From: Acidimicrobiia bacterium
GTDB taxonomy: Bacteria; Actinomycetota; Acidimicrobiia; Acidimicrobiales; Poriferisodalaceae
DNA length: 64,000 nt
Assembly: GCA_022820505.1 (NCBI GenBank)
Contig: JAJEFK010000044.1
Span: forward strand, 62,001-126,000
Direction of reading: 5' to 3'
Shown here: positions 1 to 8,621 of the stretch, piece by piece
Numbering within the stretch: position 1 is the first letter of the stretch
Layout: every line of letters begins with the position of its first letter
The notes under the pieces: model-generated
Told to the model about the DNA's origin: nothing
Database searches by the model: none
The model's input: only the letters and a program-made list of their open reading frames with translations
Position numbers and translations under genes: made by a program

Positions 1-2
1 TT

Positions 3-1454
3 GCGCCGCACTTCACCGGTACTTACGGCCACCCCGTGGTGCAGACGCCGTCGATGGATTCGCTGGCGGCTCGCGGCGTGCGGTTCGATGCCGCGTACTG
101 CCATTCGCCGCTGTGCGCGCCGTCGCGGTACTCGATGATGACCGGCCGAGCGGCATCGCAGATCGGCGCCTGGGACAACGCGTCGGAGTGGAGTGCCGCG
201 GCTCCCACCATCGCCCACTGGCTGAACCTGGCGGGCTACCGGACGGTGCTGTCGGGGAAGATGCACTTCGTCGGGCCCGACCAGCTGCACGGCTTCAGCC
301 GGCGCCTCACCACCGACATCTACCCGGCCAACTTCGCGTGGACGCCCGACTGGGATGCGGCCGGCGAGCGGATCGGCAAGTGGTACCACAACATGGACAG
401 CCTGTCGGGGGCCGGCCAGGCGCTCGCCACTTACCAGATCGATTACGACGACGAGGTCGGCTTCGCCACACGCCGCTGCCTGTACGACCTGGCTCGCGAG
501 CCCGACGACCGCCCGTTCTTCCTGGCGGTGGCGTTCATCCACCCCCACGACCCGTATGTGGCACGGCCCGAATGGTGGAACCTCTACGACCACGACCGGA
601 TCGACCTGCCGGGACCGGTGCCCGCCCAGTTCGATCCGCACACCGTGCGCATCCGTGCCGGCATCGAGTCCGACACCCGGGGGTGGACCGAGGAGCAGTG
701 CCGCACGGCCCGCCACGCCTATTACGCCAACACGAGCTACTTCGACTGGTGGCTGGGCGAGCTGCTCGCAGTGCTGGACGAGACCGGCCGCGCCGACGAC
801 ACGGTGGTGATCGCCACCAGCGATCACGGCGACATGCTCGGCGACCGGGGCTCGTGGTTCAAGATGTCGTTCTTCGAGCGTTCGGCCCGCGTCCCGCTGG
901 TGATGGCGGGGCCTGACGTCGCTGCGGGCACGGTGCCCAACGTGTGCTCCCTGCTGGATCTGGCCCCCACGCTGATGGATATCGCGGGAGGTCCGCAGGC
1001 TGAGCTGGGCGCACCGCTCGACGGCCGCAGCCTCTGGCCAGCCGCGACCGGGGGCGATGATCCCGTCGACGAGACCGTCGGCGAGTACATGGGCGAGCTG
1101 ACGTCGCATCCCCTGTTCATGATCCGCCGTGGCCGTTACAAGTACATCCACTGCGACACCGACCCGCCGCTGCTGTATGACCTCTCGACCGATCCGGCGG
1201 AGCATCGGAATCTGGCGGGCTCGCCCGAGCTGGCGGACGTGTCGGCTGCGTTCGCCGCGGAGGTCACCCAGCGTTGGGACTCAGCCGCGATCCGCGAGCA
1301 GGTGGTGGCCTCCCAGCGCGCCCGCCGGGTGGTTCATGCCGCAGCAGCCGAGGGCTGGGACTACTCGCCGTTCCGGGATCCCGCGAACGAGTACATCCGC
1401 GACCACATGGACTGGGCCGAAGCCGGCCCCAAGCTCCGCTACCCCATGGGCTAG
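3..1454 (+). CDS. betC: Choline-sulfatase-like sulfatase (5' end outside window)
   Basis: Arylsulfatase-superfamily enzyme expected to hydrolyse a sulfate ester, most likely choline-O-sulfate to choline and sulfate, in the cytoplasm. The reading frame is open to the left edge, so the start codon and the first metal-binding Asp residues are missing. The sulfatase signature CAPSR lies at residues 38-42 of the visible part; its Cys would be converted to formylglycine. The following SGKMHFVGPDQLHGF stretch and the TDIYPANFAWTPDW-like stretch are typical of BetC rather than generic arylsulfatases. A later SDHGDMLGDRG motif supplies metal ligands. The C-terminal region has the usual YKYIHC and LYDL segments. 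About 483 residues are visible, close to full family length. The family is clear; choline specificity is inferred from these motifs. No betaine genes are adjacent, but a quaternary-ammonium-type Rieske oxygenase lies at 27.7 kb. Confidence 0.85.
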   Translation, partial: APHFTGTYGHPVVQTPSMDSLAARGVRFDAAYCHSPLCAPSRYSMMTGRAASQIGAWDNASEWSAAAPTIAHWLNLAGYRTVLSGKMHFVGPDQLHGFSRRLTTDIYPANFAWTPDWDAAGERIGKWYHNMDSLSGAGQALATYQIDYDDEVGFATRRCLYDLAREPDDRPFFLAVAFIHPHDPYVARPEWWNLYDHDRIDLPGPVPAQFDPHTVRIRAGIESDTRGWTEEQCRTARHAYYANTSYFDWWLGELLAVLDETGRADDTVVIATSDHGDMLGDRGSWFKMSFFERSARVPLVMAGPDVAAGTVPNVCSLLDLAPTLMDIAGGPQAELGAPLDGRSLWPAATGGDDPVDETVGEYMGELTSHPLFMIRRGRYKYIHCDTDPPLLYDLSTDPAEHRNLAGSPELADVSAAFAAEVTQRWDSAAIREQVVASQRARRVVHAAAAEGWDYSPFRDPANEYIRDHMDWAEAGPKLRYPMG

Positions 1455-1456
1455 CT

Positions 1457-1515
1457 GGGGCCCGAGCGGCCCGTGAGCCCGTATCGAATCGAACTCGGGA
1501 ACAAGAGCGGGGAAC
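1457..1515 (+). repeat. Interspersed repeat, copy A
   Basis: Begins right after the sulfatase stop. It carries the 20-base core GGCCCGAGCGGCCCGTGAGC at 1459-1478, followed by CCCGTATC (shared with the copy at 29.8 kb) and by a GAACAAGAGCGGGGA-like tail (shared with the copies at 23.2 and 54.2 kb). The frame reading ARAAREPVSN is open through the element, as in the other copies. The rest of this gap, 1516-1650, shows only a weak 5-bp hairpin near 1578. Confidence 0.75.
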
Positions 1516-1666
1516 CCGGGCCGCAATGCAGCCGAAACATCTCGGCAACAGCCCCGACCCGCGCTGTGCATCGAGCGGTCACGTCGGGGTGACTCCCGCG
1601 CAACACGCCGTTTCTAGGTTCCCCACATCAGCCAGCCAACGGGAGCCGAGTCGTAGGAGATTGGCC

Positions 1667-3040
1667 ATGAAACGCAAGCTGTTCGTCATCGTCGCGGGCG
1701 CCCTCGGTGGCCTGTTCCTGTTCGCCGGGCCTGCCGGCGCGCAGGACGATTCGCTGTCTGCCGAGATGGTGCAGGCCGTCATGGACAACCTGTGGGTGTT
1801 CATCGCCGGCGTGCTCGTCTTCTTGATGCAGGCCGGCTTCGCCATGCTCGAGTCGGGCCTGACCCGCTCGAAGAACGTGGCCAACATCATGGCCAAGAAT
1901 CTCGCCGACGCATCCATCGGCATCCTGGCGTTCTTCCTGGTGGGCTACGGGTTGGCCTACGGGGGCGACGGCAACAGTGCGTTCGGCTGGGGCTCGTTCG
2001 CCCTGTCGGGCGTCGACCTGTTCGACATCACTGAGGGACTTTCCGGCTCGACCGATTTCTTCTTCCAGGCCGTGTTCGCCGCCACGGCGGTCACGATCGC
2101 CTCGGGCGCCATGGCGGAGCGCACCAAGTTCAGCACCTACCTCATCTTCAGCCTCGTGACCACGGCCATCATCTACCCGATCGTGGTTCATTGGACCTGG
2201 GGCGGCGGACTCATCGCCAACATCTCGATCGGCGACGCCGTCTACAGCGACTTCGCGGGCTCCACCATCGTCCACAGCGTGGGCGGCTGGATCGCCCTCG
2301 TCGGCGCCTGGATGCTCGGGCCTCGCATCGGCAAGTACGCAGCCGATGGGACCTCGCGCACCATCCCGGGCCACAACGTGACGCTCGCCATCCTGGGCGT
2401 GTTCATCCTGTGGTTCGGCTGGTTCGGCTTCAACCCCGGCTCGGAGCTCGCAGCCGACGAGTTCGTGATGTTCGTGGCGCTGAACACGGTGCTGGCCGCG
2501 TGCGCCGGCACGATCGGTGCCACGGCGCTGAACTGGCTGCGCACCGGCCGGCCCGACGTGCCGATGGCGGGCAACGGCGCGCTGGCCGGCCTGGTCGGCA
2601 TCACTGCAGGCTGCGGCACGATGAATCCGTGGGGCGCCATCGTCACCGGCTTCATCGCCGGGCTCATCGTGGTGGGCGTGGTCGGATTCGTGGACCGCAA
2701 GCTGAAGATCGACGACCCGGTCGGTGCCTTCGCCGTCCACGGCGCGGCCGGCATCTGGGGCACGCTCGCCATCGGCCTGTTTGCAACGCACGACGATGCC
2801 TTCCTGGGCCGGGAGAACGCCGGCCTGTTCTACGGCGGCGGCATCGAGCAGCTGATCGTGCAGTTCCTGATGGTGGTGATCGTGGCCGCATGGGTCATCG
2901 TGACCTCGGTGATCCTGTTCGGGATCCTGAAGGCCACCATCGGGCTGCGAGTGTCGGCGGAGGAGGAAATGGTGGGTCTCGACGTTTCCGAACACGGGGG
3001 CCCCGGAATGGCGCTGGACGACGTGGTTTCGAGCGGCTGA
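1667..3040 (+). CDS. amt: Ammonium transporter (Amt/MEP/Rh family)
   Basis: Membrane channel for ammonium/ammonia uptake. The ATG at 1667 is preceded by TAGGAGA (1654-1660), a good ribosome-binding site, and gives 457 residues, normal for Amt. Residues 1-25 form a cleavable-looking signal (MKRKL, hydrophobic core, AGAQ). Next comes the Amt start (WVFIAGVLVFLMQAGFAMLE) and about eleven membrane segments, including VVHWTWGG, GHNVTLAILGVFILWFGWFG and VHGAAGIWGTLA, where the pore histidines lie. Longer in-frame upstream starts would run through repeat copy A and are rejected. No glnK or glnD follows, unlike the amtB-glnK-glnD arrangement common in actinobacteria; glnD is at 39.2 kb. A strong hairpin follows the gene. 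Confidence 0.96.
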   Translation: MKRKLFVIVAGALGGLFLFAGPAGAQDDSLSAEMVQAVMDNLWVFIAGVLVFLMQAGFAMLESGLTRSKNVANIMAKNLADASIGILAFFLVGYGLAYGGDGNSAFGWGSFALSGVDLFDITEGLSGSTDFFFQAVFAATAVTIASGAMAERTKFSTYLIFSLVTTAIIYPIVVHWTWGGGLIANISIGDAVYSDFAGSTIVHSVGGWIALVGAWMLGPRIGKYAADGTSRTIPGHNVTLAILGVFILWFGWFGFNPGSELAADEFVMFVALNTVLAACAGTIGATALNWLRTGRPDVPMAGNGALAGLVGITAGCGTMNPWGAIVTGFIAGLIVVGVVGFVDRKLKIDDPVGAFAVHGAAGIWGTLAIGLFATHDDAFLGRENAGLFYGGGIEQLIVQFLMVVIVAAWVIVTSVILFGILKATIGLRVSAEEEMVGLDVSEHGGPGMALDDVVSSG

Positions 3041-3087
3041 CACTCGGCCATGGGCTGAGTTGCCCAGCGGCACCATCTCTGCTGTCA

Positions 3088-3124
3088 GCGGAAGTCCCCG
3101 GGTCATCGCCCGGGGACTTCCCGC
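3088..3124 (+). terminator. Intrinsic-type hairpin after amt
   Basis: A perfect 13-bp GC-rich stem (GGAAGTCCCCGGG at 3090-3102 with its complement at 3109-3121) encloses the six-base loop TCATCG. Two more pairs form past a bulge. There is no T-run, as is usual in high-GC actinobacteria. It lies 48 bases past the amt stop and argues that the next gene starts at 3141, not further upstream. Confidence 0.8.
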
Positions 3125-3140
3125 GTCTAGCTTCGACTTG

Positions 3141-4037
3141 ATGTTCGGGCGGGCGCTCACGAACCTGGCGCGGGGGCTGGCGATGGGCGCCGCGGATGTC
3201 GTGCCGGGCGTGTCGGGCGGGACCGTGGCGCTGCTGCTGGGGATCTATGACCGGCTGGTCGGGCAGATAGCGCACTTGAGTGCCGCCGGCTCCCAGGCGT
3301 TGCGGGGCCGGCTGCGCCGGGCATTCGCCATGGTCTGTCGGGCGGAGTGGGGGTTTCTTGTCGCTTTGGCGGCGGGAATCGGCATTGCCATCCTGGCGCT
3401 TGTCGAGGTGGTGCGGCTGCTGATCGATGAGCAGCCGGTTGGCCTGTCGGCGGCGTTCTTCGGGCTGGTTGCTGTGACCGTGGTGACCGCTCGGTCGCAG
3501 GTGAGCCGCTGGCGGGCGGGCCTTGCGGTCATCTTCGTGGCGGTCGCGGTGGCGGTGTTCCTGCTGCTGGGGGTGCGCGCCGGCAGCGTTGCCGATCCGG
3601 CCGCCGTGGTGATCGTCGGCGCGGGCGCGCTGGCGATCTGCGCCATGATCCTGCCGGGCATCTCGGGGGCGTTCGTGCTGTTGCTGCTGGGGCTGTACGA
3701 CCCCATCACCGAAGCGGTGTCCGATCGAGACGTCGGCACGGTGATGCTGTTCGGGCTGGGCGCGGTGATCGGCCTCGCCGTGTTCTCACGGCTGCTGCAG
3801 CGACTGCTGAACCGCTGGCGCGACGCGATGATTGCCGTGCTGATGGGCCTGATGGCCGGGTCGCTGCGGGTGCTGTGGCCGTGGCCAGTGGGCGACGCAG
3901 ACTCCGGCGGATTCGGCAACGCCGCGCTCGGCGCTCCGCCTGCATCCGACCTGGCGGTGGCCGTCGTTGCTGCTGCCGTTGCGGCGGCCGCTGCGGTGGC
4001 ACTGCACCGCTTGGGCGCCCGGCGGGCATCGGTATAA
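3141..4037 (+). CDS. DUF368 membrane protein (PopT-like undecaprenyl-phosphate transporter)
   Basis: Polytopic membrane protein of 298 residues. The N-terminal stretch RGLAMGAADVVPGVSGGTVA, followed by LLGIYDRL, is the hallmark of DUF368. A second, similar half (MILPGISGAFVLLLLGLYD, about residues 170-190) gives the internal repeat typical of the family. Family members have been linked to recycling of undecaprenyl phosphate across the membrane for wall synthesis; applying that here is inference. The ATG at 3141 was chosen because an in-frame ATG at 3060 would place the amt terminator hairpin inside the gene. The ribosome-binding site is weak. The C-terminal 25 residues are an Ala/Val-rich membrane helix ending in RRASV. 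Confidence 0.85.
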   Translation: MFGRALTNLARGLAMGAADVVPGVSGGTVALLLGIYDRLVGQIAHLSAAGSQALRGRLRRAFAMVCRAEWGFLVALAAGIGIAILALVEVVRLLIDEQPVGLSAAFFGLVAVTVVTARSQVSRWRAGLAVIFVAVAVAVFLLLGVRAGSVADPAAVVIVGAGALAICAMILPGISGAFVLLLLGLYDPITEAVSDRDVGTVMLFGLGAVIGLAVFSRLLQRLLNRWRDAMIAVLMGLMAGSLRVLWPWPVGDADSGGFGNAALGAPPASDLAVAVVAAAVAAAAAVALHRLGARRASV

Positions 4038-4103
4038 CCGCACTCTGCTGCTGTTTACTGAAACAGTTGCGCTACCGTCCGGCGCTGCTCACCTCGGATC
4101 TCC

Positions 4104-6959
4104 ATGGCCACTTCTCTCGTCATCGTCGAGTCGCCCGCGAAGGCGCGCACGATCTCGCGCCTGCTGGGCGACGGGTACGTGGTGGAGTCGTCGGTGGGCC
4201 ACATCCGCGACCTGCCGCGCAATGCCTCCGAGGTGCCCGCCGCCTACAAGTCGGAGTCGTGGGCGACGCTGGGCGTCAACCCCGACGACGGCTTCAAGCC
4301 GCTCTATGTGGTGACGGCCCGCGACCAGGTGCGGCGCTTGAAGTCGCTGCTGCGCACCGCGGATGAGCTCTACCTCGCGACCGATGAGGACCGCGAGGGC
4401 GAGGCCATCGCGTGGCACCTGCTCGAGGTGCTGAACCCGCAGATACCGGTGCGGCGCATGGTCTTCCACGAGATCACCGCCGCGGCGATCCGCGAGGCCA
4501 TCGACAACCCCCGCGACCTCGACCGGCGGCTGGTGGATGCGCAGGAAGCCCGGCGCATCTTCGACCGCCTCTACGGGTATGAGGTCTCGCCGGTGCTCTG
4601 GCGCAAGGTGGCGCCCCGGCTCTCGGCGGGGCGGGTCCAGAGCGTCGCCAACCGGCTCATCGTGGAGCGCGAACGGGAGCGGATGGCCTTCCGGGCCGCC
4701 GAGTACTGGAGCATTACCGCCACGCTCGACGCCCAGCCCGATGCCGCAGCCATTGGTGCCGGAACGGCCGCAGATGCCGGCGACGCTGGTGCGGGCGCTG
4801 ACTCAGCTCGCCCGGCCGAGCGATTCGACGCGTCGCTGGTGACGCTGAACGAGCGCCGCATCGCCACCGGTCGCGATTTCGATCAGCAAGGCCAGCTGCG
4901 CACCGACTCCGTATCTGTGCTCGACGCTGGTGCTGCGGCGTCGCTCGCTGATGCCTTGACCGGGGCGCAGTTCGCCGTGACCTCGCGTGAGTCCAAGCCG
5001 TACCGGCGCCGCCCGCCGGCGCCGTTCATCACCTCGACGCTGCAGCAGGCGGCCGGTGCCCGGCTGGGCTTCTCCGCCTCACGCACGATGGCCGCCGCTC
5101 AGCGGCTGTACGAGAACGGCCGCATCACCTACATGCGCACCGACAGCACCACGCTGTCGGGCCAGGCGCTCGGCGCCGCGCGGCGGATCGTTGCCGGCCG
5201 CTACGGGGCAGACAACCTGCCGCCGAAGCCCCGCATCTACACCCGCAAGGTCAAGAACGCCCAAGAGGCGCACGAGGCGATCCGTCCGGCCGGCGAGAGC
5301 TGGCCCGCACCGGGCAGCGTCACCGATCTCGGCGGCGACGCCGCCCGGCTGTACGACCTCGTGTGGCAGCGCACCGTGGCCAGCCAGATGATCGATGCGA
5401 CCGGCGAGACCGTCACGATCCGGCTGGCCGGCACGGCAGCCTGCGATCTGGCACCGGCACTGTCGCAGGGCTCGCCGGCGAACGGTCGCCACAGCGTGGA
5501 GCTGTCGGCTGCCGGCACCGTGGTGCGCAGCCCCGGCTTCCGGCTCGTCTACGCGCCGCCGCCGGCGGGTGCCGACGAGGAGCCCGAGCGCATCCTGCCC
5601 GACCTGGACGCGGGCGATGCAGCGACTGCTGTGTCGCTGGAACCGTCGGAGCACAGCACGAGCCCGCCGGCCCGGTTCACCGAGGCATCGCTGGTGCGGC
5701 GGCTCGAGGAGCTGGGCGTCGGCCGGCCCAGCACCTACGCCAGCATCATCGAGACCATCCAGGCGCGCGGGTACGTGTGGAAGAAGGGCTCGTCGTTGGT
5801 GCCGGCATTCACCGCATTCGCCACCGTGGGACTGATGGAGCGGCACTTCGATCACCTGGTCGACTACGCGCTCACCGCCCGCATGGAGGAGGACCTCGAC
5901 GAGATCGCGAGCGGTGAGCGCGACGCCCAGCCGTGGCTGACGGCGTTCTACTTCGGCGATGAGGGCGCTGCCACGCCCGAAGCGACCGGCGGCCTGCGCT
6001 ACCTCGTCTCCGACGACCGGCTGGCAGACATCGACCCAGCCGAGATCAACAGCATCCCGATCGGTACCGATGCCGACGGCGAGGCAGTGGTGGCGCGGGT
6101 GGGACGCTTCGGGCCGTACCTGCGGCGCGGCGATGCCACCCGGCCGCTGCCGGACGATCTCGCGCCCGACGAGCTCACCATCGAACGGGCGCTCGAACTG
6201 CTCGCCGCGCCCACCGAACGGGTGCTGGGCACCGACCCGGCAAGCGGCCTCGACATCATCGTGCGGCCCGGGCGCTTCGGGCCGTACGTCTCGGTGGGTC
6301 GGCCCGACGAGACCGACGACCGGCCCCGCACAGCCTCGTTGCTGTCCGCTCAGTCGCCGGAGACCGTGACGCTGGAAGACGCGCTGCAGCTGCTGACGCT
6401 GCCGCGCGCCGTCGGCGCCGATCCGGCAGACGGCGCCGAGATCACGGTGCAGAACGGCCGCTTCGGCCCCTATCTCACCAAGGCGCCGGTCGGCGACGCC
6501 AAGGCAGAGAACCGCAGCCTCGAATCGGAGGAGCAGCTCTTCACGCTCACCTTGGACGAGGCGCTGGCGCTGCTGGCCCAGCCCCGCCGCCGCCGGGGCC
6601 AGCAGTCGGCGAATGCGGGCCGGGAGATCGGCCAGGACCCCGACAGCGGCAAGCCGATGGTGCTGAAGGACGGCCGCTTCGGCCCGTACGTGACCGACGG
6701 CGAGTACAACGCGTCGCTGCGCCAGGGCGACGATGCCGAGACGCTGAGCGTGGAGCGCGCGGCCGAGCTGCTGGCGATGCGACGCGCGAAGGGTCCGGCG
6801 AAGAAGCGTGCGGCCCGGCGCAAGCAGCCCGCCCGGAAGAAGTCGCCGGCGAAGAAGTCTCCAGCGAAGAAGCGTGCCGCCAAGAAATCGCCGGCAAAGA
6901 AGCGCGCCGCGAAGAAATCCCCCTCGAAGAAATCCGCCGCCAAGAAGAAACCGGGGTAG
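4104..6959 (+). CDS. topA: DNA topoisomerase I
   Basis: Type IA topoisomerase that relaxes negative supercoils; 951 residues. The TOPRIM domain begins at once (SLVIVESPAKARTISRLLG) with the acidic TDEDREGEAIAWHL motif near residue 95. The catalytic tyrosine is Tyr343 in GRITYMRTDST. The AHEAIRPA and RPSTYASIIETIQ motifs follow. Instead of zinc fingers the C-terminal third holds four topoisomerase C-terminal repeats, each with GRFGPYL/V (about residues 670-870). The last ~55 residues are a lysine/alanine tail built from repeats such as KKSPAKK and KKRAAKKSP, resembling histone H1 tails and known from other actinobacterial TopA proteins. The start ATG at 4104 directly precedes the TOPRIM strand. 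Confidence 0.98.
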   Translation: MATSLVIVESPAKARTISRLLGDGYVVESSVGHIRDLPRNASEVPAAYKSESWATLGVNPDDGFKPLYVVTARDQVRRLKSLLRTADELYLATDEDREGEAIAWHLLEVLNPQIPVRRMVFHEITAAAIREAIDNPRDLDRRLVDAQEARRIFDRLYGYEVSPVLWRKVAPRLSAGRVQSVANRLIVERERERMAFRAAEYWSITATLDAQPDAAAIGAGTAADAGDAGAGADSARPAERFDASLVTLNERRIATGRDFDQQGQLRTDSVSVLDAGAAASLADALTGAQFAVTSRESKPYRRRPPAPFITSTLQQAAGARLGFSASRTMAAAQRLYENGRITYMRTDSTTLSGQALGAARRIVAGRYGADNLPPKPRIYTRKVKNAQEAHEAIRPAGESWPAPGSVTDLGGDAARLYDLVWQRTVASQMIDATGETVTIRLAGTAACDLAPALSQGSPANGRHSVELSAAGTVVRSPGFRLVYAPPPAGADEEPERILPDLDAGDAATAVSLEPSEHSTSPPARFTEASLVRRLEELGVGRPSTYASIIETIQARGYVWKKGSSLVPAFTAFATVGLMERHFDHLVDYALTARMEEDLDEIASGERDAQPWLTAFYFGDEGAATPEATGGLRYLVSDDRLADIDPAEINSIPIGTDADGEAVVARVGRFGPYLRRGDATRPLPDDLAPDELTIERALELLAAPTERVLGTDPASGLDIIVRPGRFGPYVSVGRPDETDDRPRTASLLSAQSPETVTLEDALQLLTLPRAVGADPADGAEITVQNGRFGPYLTKAPVGDAKAENRSLESEEQLFTLTLDEALALLAQPRRRRGQQSANAGREIGQDPDSGKPMVLKDGRFGPYVTDGEYNASLRQGDDAETLSVERAAELLAMRRAKGPAKKRAARRKQPARKKSPAKKSPAKKRAAKKSPAKKRAAKKSPSKKSAAKKKPG

Positions 6960-6993
6960 CAGGGAGCGCCCGGCTTCTAGCCTGCTGAGTGCC

Positions 6994-8574
6994 ATGGATT
7001 CGGACCGCTCGATGCAGTCGTTCGGGGACTCGGAGGCGCCTGACGCCGAGGCCGAAGCCGTCGACGACGGCGACGCCGACGCAGGGGCCGGGGCGCCGCA
7101 GCCGGGACTGTTCGCAGCACCGGGGTTCCTGCGCCTGTGGGTCGCGCAGGTGGTGAGCTCGTTCGGCGACTGGATCGGGCTGCTCGCCACCATCGAGGTG
7201 GCGCGGCGCATCGGCGGCGATCAGCCGGGCTCCGCCATCGCGCTGGTGGTGACGGCGCGGGTGCTGCCGGGCTTCTTCCTGGCATCGGCCGGCGGCATCA
7301 TCGTGGATCGCTTCAACCGCAAGCGCCTGCTGGTGATCTGCGACATCGTGCGGGCCAGCGTGCTGCTGACCATCCCGTTCATCGACCGGGTGTGGCTGCT
7401 GGTGCTGGCATCGCTGGCGCTGGAGCTGGCCACCTCGCTGTGGAGCCCGGCCAAGGAAGCGATCGTCCCGAACATCGTGCCGGCGAGGCACCTCACCGCG
7501 GCCAACTCGCTGGGCCTGGTGGCCGCGTACGGCACGTTCCCGCTGGGCGCCGGCGCCTTCGCCCTCATGGCCAAGCTGGGCGAGCTGATCGGCTGGACCG
7601 ACATCGGCCAGGTGGAGATGTCGCTGGTCCTCGACTCGGCCACCTTCCTCATTGCCGCAGCGATCATCGCCACGCTGCCGCTGTCGCCGCACATCACCGC
7701 AGCGCACCGCAAGCGCGACACCGGTCGTCGCATCGACTGGCGCCAGGGATTCCGCGAGCTGCGCGAAGGCTGGGACTTCATCGCCCTCAACCCGCAGGTG
7801 CGTGCCGTGCTGGTGGGCCTGGGCACCGGCATGATCGGCGGCGGCATGCTCGTGCCGCTGGGCGCGGTCTTCAATGACGAGGTGCTGGGTGCCGGCAGCG
7901 CCGGCTTCAGCTCGATCCTGGTGGCGATGGGCCTGGGCGTCGGCGGCGGGGTGGCGCTGGTGACCTTGGTACAAGCGGCGGCAAATCGCTTGGCACAGCG
8001 ACGCGAGCATGAACTGCTCACCGGACGCCGTGTTTACGTGCGCTTGGCGTGGTGGATCCTCCTGCTCAGGGTTGCGAGGCGGATTGCGGCATCGAGGTTT
8101 GGCCAGCGCGACCGACTCTTCGTGTTGTCTGTGTTCATCGCCGGCGGGTCGCTGCTGTTTGCCGCTTCGATGTCCACGACGCTGCTGGTGCTGGCCGGGG
8201 TGCTGCTGCTGGGGCTGGCGGCCGGCTCGGTGTACGTCACCGGGCTGACGCTGCTGCACGAGAACGTGGAAGAGGTGCTGCGCGGGCGGGTGTTCGCGGC
8301 CATGTACACGCTGGTGCGTTTCTGCCTGCTGATCTCGATGGCGGTTGGGGGCTTCCTGTCGGACGGATTCCAGTGGCTCTTCGAGGTTGCGTTCGACAAC
8401 GAGATCCGCGTCGGCGACTCGGTGCTCGCGTTGCCCGGCGTGCGTGGCGCGCTGTGGCTGGGTGCTCTGCTGATCCTGATGGCGGGTGTGCTGGCCGCCC
8501 TGTCGCTGCGCAGCCGGCGAGGCGAGGGGCGCCGGGCACCGCAAACCGCCAACAGCGGCGAGGATGCACCATGA
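6994..8574 (+). CDS. MFS transporter (MFS_3 / EntS-like exporter)
   Basis: Major facilitator superfamily protein, 526 residues, probably an exporter of unknown substrate. A 30-residue acidic N-terminal tail (EAEAVDDGDADAG) precedes the first membrane helix. Family landmarks are LRLWVAQVVSSFGDWIG, the loop GGIIVDRFNRKRLL, and WSPAKEAIVPNIV, seen in the lysophospholipid/enterobactin-exporter-like branch. Around residues 325-373 a basic segment with different codon use (see findings) separates two helices and may be an insertion. The stop overlaps a mini-ORF by ATGA. It lies 34 bases after topA and just before tmk, an order suggestive of a shared transcript. Confidence 0.85.
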   Translation: MDSDRSMQSFGDSEAPDAEAEAVDDGDADAGAGAPQPGLFAAPGFLRLWVAQVVSSFGDWIGLLATIEVARRIGGDQPGSAIALVVTARVLPGFFLASAGGIIVDRFNRKRLLVICDIVRASVLLTIPFIDRVWLLVLASLALELATSLWSPAKEAIVPNIVPARHLTAANSLGLVAAYGTFPLGAGAFALMAKLGELIGWTDIGQVEMSLVLDSATFLIAAAIIATLPLSPHITAAHRKRDTGRRIDWRQGFRELREGWDFIALNPQVRAVLVGLGTGMIGGGMLVPLGAVFNDEVLGAGSAGFSSILVAMGLGVGGGVALVTLVQAAANRLAQRREHELLTGRRVYVRLAWWILLLRVARRIAASRFGQRDRLFVLSVFIAGGSLLFAASMSTTLLVLAGVLLLGLAAGSVYVTGLTLLHENVEEVLRGRVFAAMYTLVRFCLLISMAVGGFLSDGFQWLFEVAFDNEIRVGDSVLALPGVRGALWLGALLILMAGVLAALSLRSRRGEGRRAPQTANSGEDAP

Positions 8575-8621
8575 CTGCCCGCAGGCGAGACCGCGCGCCG
8601 CATGGCGAGGCAATGGCATGA
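8571..8621 (+). CDS. Possible 16-residue relay/leader peptide between MFS gene and tmk
   Basis: The mini-ORF encodes MTARRRDRAPHGEAMA. Its ATG overlaps the stop of the MFS gene (ATGA at 8571-8574) and its TGA overlaps the tmk start (ATGA at 8618-8621). It would let ribosomes pass without a gap from the MFS gene to tmk. No ribosome-binding site of its own was needed or seen. It could be chance; the exact double overlap is the only evidence. Confidence 0.3.
   Translation: MTARRRDRAPHGEAMA

Noticed and set aside
6800..6956. TopA lysine-rich tail as a new histone-like domain
   Set aside because: Basic tails of this kind are known from actinobacterial TopA; the repeat structure is interesting but not new.
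5079..7211. Very long minus-strand open frame opposite topA
   Set aside because: It is antisense to a gene with clear catalytic motifs, and its translation is rich in Arg/Gly/His/Leu without domains. High GC content suppresses stop codons in such shadow frames.
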